From positions 1 through 64,000 of the forward strand of contig DYFF01000002.1 in NCBI GenBank assembly GCA_020725335.1: DNA of 64,000 nt, read 5' to 3'. Position numbers and translations under genes: made by a program. Position 1 is the stretch's first letter. Each line of letters begins with the position of its first letter. Source of the DNA: Thermodesulfovibrio sp. (GTDB taxonomy: Bacteria > Nitrospirota > Thermodesulfovibrionia > Thermodesulfovibrionales > Thermodesulfovibrionaceae). The notes beneath the pieces were generated by a model. The model was not told the DNA's origin and ran no database searches. It saw nothing but the letters and a program-made list of their open reading frames with translations. Shown piece by piece: positions 61,378 through 64,000 of this stretch.

Positions 61378-62406
61378 TTATTCCTTATTTTCTTTTTTAG
61401 TCAAACCGGCTACTGCCATAGCTCCAAGCCCTATCTTAGATGCCTTTGCGAAGAAACTATCTTTATTTGTAACTTCTGCATAGAACGGAGCATTATCATC
61501 CCAGAATTTTGGCTCTGAACATGCTACACATGGATGTCCTGCCATAACAGGCCAGCTTACACCATCGTTCCACCTTATAGTAGGGCAGTTGTGATATGTG
61601 AAAGGACCTTTACATCCTAATTCATACAGGCATTTGCCTTTTCTGTGAGCATCGTCACCCCATTTTTTAGCAAATTCTCCTGTATCGAAGTATCCTCTTC
61701 TTTCACAGTTATCGTGAATGAGAATTCCGTGAGCAAATAGCGGTCTTCCAAGTCTATCAGTTTTTGGTAATTTGCCGAAGGTAAGGAAGTAGACTACTGT
61801 AGCAGTAAAGTTTTCCACATTGAGAGGACAGCCCGGAAGATTAATTATTGGTTTGTCTTTTATAATATCTCTTACTCCAACAGCGCCTGTTGGATTTGGT
61901 TTTGCTGCTGGAATACCACCATATGTTGCACAGGTTCCAATGGCAATAATTGCTGCAGCATCCTTTGCAACTTCTTTCATTATATCAACAGATGACCTAC
62001 CACCTATACAGCAGTAAATTCCACCATCTTTTGTGGAAATTGCACCTTCAACCACAACAAGATATTTGCCCTTATACTTGTGGATAGCATCATGAAGGGA
62101 TTTTTCAGCCTGATGTCCAGCTGCTGCCATGATTGTCTCGTGGTATTCAAGAGATACCACATCAAGAACAATCTGACCAATTGTTGGTTTTGTTGCTCTA
62201 AGTACGCTCTCACTACATCCTGTGCAATCCTGAAAATGTAGCCATACAACAACAGGCTTTTCCTTTTTCTCCATTGCTTCTGCAATCTGTGGAATATAAG
62301 AGGAGGAAAGTCCTAATACTGCTGCTGTTGATGCGCAGAATTTGAGGAAGTCTCTTCTTGAAACCCCGCGACGAACCAATCCTTCATAGATTGTTTCCTT
62401 ATCCAT
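61378..62406 (-). CDS. Periplasmic [NiFe] hydrogenase small subunit
   Basis: A 342-residue Fe-S subunit with a Tat signal (RRDFLKF at 17-23, then a hydrophobic stretch to about 44) that exports the folded heterodimer. Proximal cluster Cys61 and Cys64 (FQDCTGCSES), CATYGG, GCP and the C-terminal cluster cysteines (CERRGYFDTG, ELGCKGP, NCP, HPCVACSEPKFWD) are present. The C-terminal tail (about 320-342) is only weakly hydrophobic, so no clear membrane anchor is present. It heads the operon; AGGGGGC precedes the ATG. Confidence 0.96.
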   Translation of the reverse strand: MDKETIYEGLVRRGVSRRDFLKFCASTAAVLGLSSSYIPQIAEAMEKKEKPVVVWLHFQDCTGCSESVLRATKPTIGQIVLDVVSLEYHETIMAAAGHQAEKSLHDAIHKYKGKYLVVVEGAISTKDGGIYCCIGGRSSVDIMKEVAKDAAAIIAIGTCATYGGIPAAKPNPTGAVGVRDIIKDKPIINLPGCPLNVENFTATVVYFLTFGKLPKTDRLGRPLFAHGILIHDNCERRGYFDTGEFAKKWGDDAHRKGKCLYELGCKGPFTYHNCPTIRWNDGVSWPVMAGHPCVACSEPKFWDDNAPFYAEVTNKDSFFAKASKIGLGAMAVAGLTKKENKE

Positions 62407-62440
62407 ACACGCCCCCTGAAAAGTTTTTTTTCGTATAGAA

Positions 62441-62492
62441 AGTTTATAAATTTTTTTCTAATTTGTCAAGAGGTCGCTTCAAAAAGTATAAT
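62441..62492. promoter_or_regulatory. Divergent promoters sharing a -35 palindrome, hydrogenase / oxidoreductase
   Basis: The sequence TTGTCAA (62463-62469) supplies TTGTCA on the plus strand, with TATAAT at 62487-62492 (18-nt spacer), for the oxidoreductase. It also supplies TTGACA on the minus strand (62469-62464), with TAAACT (62446-62441, 17-nt spacer) or TATAAA (62448-62443, 15-nt spacer), for the hydrogenase operon. The two polymerases cannot occupy the site together. Confidence 0.6.
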
Positions 62493-62501
62493 AAATAACT
62501 T

Positions 62502-63464
62502 ATGAAACGATTAACAGTAGGAATAATTGGTGCAGGACCAGCTGGGATTGCTGCTGGTGTTGAATGTAAAGCTAAAGGAATAAATAGAGTGTTTTTATTT
62601 GAAAAAGGGACAAAATTTTGTTCTACAATAAGAAGACTCTATCCAGCGAATAAAAGAGTTGATAAGGATTATAAGGGAATTACAGTCATTAATGAAGGGA
62701 TTTGTTCCTTTGAAACGGAGACAAAGGAAGAGTTTCTTCAGAGAATGAAAAAATATATACAAGATTACGATATTCAAGTAGAATATAATCTTGAAATTAA
62801 TGGACTGGAAAAAAAGGGAGATGATTATATACTTAAAGCAGGCACATTCCATATTGCTGAAGCTCATATTGTTATAATAGCTACAGGTATATTTGATAGA
62901 CCTAAAAAACCTTCTTATCCCATACCCGAAGAAGTAAAAGAGAGAGTATTTTTTGAACTTCCAAAAGAACTTCCACATGGAGAAAAAATACTAATTGTTG
63001 GTGGAGGAAATACTGCTGCTGAGCTTGCTTGTTTACTCGCCGGTAAGTGCGATGTTTATCTTTCATATAGAAGACCACAATTTTTCAGGATAAATGAAGA
63101 AAATTTGAAAGAACTTGAAAAAAGAAAAGAGGATATAAAATTTTTTCTTGGTAGCGAAATTAAAGCTTTAGAGGCTCATAATGGAGCAGTAAAAGTTCTA
63201 TTTAATGATGGACACAGCGAGAGTTTTTCTAAGATTTTTTATTGTCTTGGTGGAAGTACTCCTAAAATTTTTCTTGAGAAAATGGGCATTAGCTTTTCAG
63301 ACAATAAGCCAGTGATTGATGAATTTGGTGAGAGTAATCTGGAAAGAGTTTTTTTAATCGGTGATATCGCGGTAAAAAGAGGTTCAATTATGTTTGCCTT
63401 TAATTCTGCTCATAGAGCAGTAAAAAGAATGCTTGAGAAATATCCTAATATCCAATTGCTTTAA
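62502..63464 (+). CDS. FAD/NAD(P)-dependent oxidoreductase, thioredoxin-reductase-like
   Basis: A 320-residue two-dinucleotide-domain flavoprotein. The FAD loop is VGIIGAGPAGIAAG (6-19) with Glu34 after the second strand; the NAD(P) loop is ILIVGGGNTAAELA near 163; ATG near 128 and a C-terminal FLIGDIA near 287 complete the fold. It lacks the redox CxxC of thioredoxin reductase and resembles YpdA-type or ferredoxin-NADP reductase-like relatives. The substrate is unknown. It is divergent from the hydrogenase operon with overlapping promoter elements and has only about 3 nt of leader. Confidence 0.85.
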   Translation: MKRLTVGIIGAGPAGIAAGVECKAKGINRVFLFEKGTKFCSTIRRLYPANKRVDKDYKGITVINEGICSFETETKEEFLQRMKKYIQDYDIQVEYNLEINGLEKKGDDYILKAGTFHIAEAHIVIIATGIFDRPKKPSYPIPEEVKERVFFELPKELPHGEKILIVGGGNTAAELACLLAGKCDVYLSYRRPQFFRINEENLKELEKRKEDIKFFLGSEIKALEAHNGAVKVLFNDGHSESFSKIFYCLGGSTPKIFLEKMGISFSDNKPVIDEFGESNLERVFLIGDIAVKRGSIMFAFNSAHRAVKRMLEKYPNIQLL

Positions 63465-64000
63465 CATCTGTTGAAGGAATTAGAATTTTTATTTCTGTGC
63501 CTTTGCCTATTTCGCTTTCTATTTTAAAATCCCATCCATGGGCTATTACGAGGTGTTTTACTATGGCAAGTCCAAGCCCTGTGCCACCAAGTTCTCTTGA
63601 ACGTGCTCTATCAACTCTGTAAAATCTTTCACCTATTCTGTGGAGATGTTCCTTCGGAATTCCTACACCAGTATCTTCAACGGATAGTATAAGCCCTCCA
63701 TTGTACTTATAAAGCTTTACTTTAACATAACCTTTTTCTGTGAACTTAATTGAATTGTCAATGAGGTTTATCAATATCTGCGTTAACTTATTTCTGTCTG
63801 CATTTATTTGAAGATCAGGAGTAATTTCTTGTTGTAATTGGATACCTTTTTTTTGAGCTTTTTCCTTGAAAATCTGAAAGACAGAGAAGACTACATCCTC
63901 AAAAGCTATTTTTTCTTTTTCAATTTTTATTTCACCAGATTCAATTCTTGATAGAGTAAGAAGATCTTCTATAAGAATAGAGAGTCTGTCTGTTTGATTT
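63445..64000 (-). CDS. Sensor histidine kinase, C-terminal part (cut by window edge)
   Basis: The frame is open from the window end to the stop at 63445, about 185 residues in view. After a dimerisation helix end (NQTDRLSILIEDLLTLSRIE) come the N box (LINLIDNSIKF), the G1 box (DTGVGIPKEHL), the F box region (IGERFYRVDRARSRELGG) and the G2 box (GTGLGLAIVKHL). This is the PhoR/WalK-like layout of a membrane-associated kinase, but its sensor part lies outside. Its 3' end overlaps the convergent oxidoreductase gene by 20 bp. Confidence 0.9.
   Translation of the reverse strand, partial: NQTDRLSILIEDLLTLSRIESGEIKIEKEKIAFEDVVFSVFQIFKEKAQKKGIQLQQEITPDLQINADRNKLTQILINLIDNSIKFTEKGYVKVKLYKYNGGLILSVEDTGVGIPKEHLHRIGERFYRVDRARSRELGGTGLGLAIVKHLVIAHGWDFKIESEIGKGTEIKILIPSTDVKAIGY

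Overview
The window is AT-rich bacterial chromosome, densely packed with mostly housekeeping genes. Lipopolysaccharide genes (kdsD, lptF, lptG), a Tat-exported periplasmic [NiFe] hydrogenase and a diderm-type gene set point to a Gram-negative anaerobe. Overall gene content and protein style suggest a Thermodesulfovibrio-like member of the Nitrospirota. That assignment is an inference from recall, not from a database search. I saw no insertion sequence, prophage, CRISPR array or replication origin.

Layout. 1-13131 (+): the translation/transcription cluster tRNA-Gly, tRNA-Thr, tuf, rpmG, tRNA-Trp, secE, nusG, rplK, rplA, L10 leader, rplJ, rplL, rpoB, rpoC. It ends in a Mut7-C RNase-domain gene whose own 5' coding region contains a textbook terminator hairpin. 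13134-15618 (-): moaC, a short-chain dehydrogenase and an MltD-like lytic transglycosylase. 15718-15835 (+): a solitary 5S rRNA gene. 15953-21045 (-): leuD, leuB, asd, metK, ahcY (leucine, aspartate-family and methyl-cycle metabolism). 21264-27933 (+): class II aldolase, 6-phosphofructokinase, a TOPRIM protein, YraN, KdsD, LptF, LptG. 27944-28543 (-): a methyltransferase. 28565-32796 (+): hisA, an inserted-looking segment (small zinc-ribbon protein, restriction-like nuclease, orphan C-terminal gene fragment), hisF, gltX and a Trm112-like protein. 32790-35245 (-): rlmH and ligA. 35328-36507 (+): scpA and a phosphoesterase. 36481-37416 (-): a radical SAM protein. 37528-39383 (+): a broken CHASE4-PAS-GGDEF diguanylate cyclase gene. 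39531-40169 (+): a lipoprotein-like protein.

40259-62406 is an almost unbroken minus-strand block. It holds dnaE-accA, then a DUF1828-like protein, then yebC-DUF502-glmU-glmS-uvrD-gatC-panD, pyrE and a YkgJ-like protein, a GGDEF protein, and dcd-pyrF. Its most upstream part is the hydrogenase operon: small subunit, large subunit, maturation protease, HypC, a TusA-like protein and a cytoplasmic PAS histidine kinase with a Cys-rich N-terminus. 62502-63464 (+) is a divergent FAD/NAD(P) oxidoreductase. The window ends in the C-terminal part of a sensor kinase (63445-64000, -).

A recurring regulatory theme is visible. Several first genes of transcription units have a -10 hexamer ending only 5-11 nt before an ATG that lacks a Shine-Dalgarno sequence (lytic transglycosylase, methyltransferase, hisA, kdsD, scpA, CHASE4 gene, dnaE, 45345 gene, 62502 gene). 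Downstream genes and a number of other genes have clear GGAGG-type sites. This suggests widespread near-leaderless transcription. The most unusual loci are the his-operon segment with the predicted nuclease, the terminator embedded in the Mut7-C gene, the apparent CUG/AUU start of rplJ, and the hydrogenase/TusA/Cys-kinase operon with a divergent promoter pair sharing its -35 sequence.
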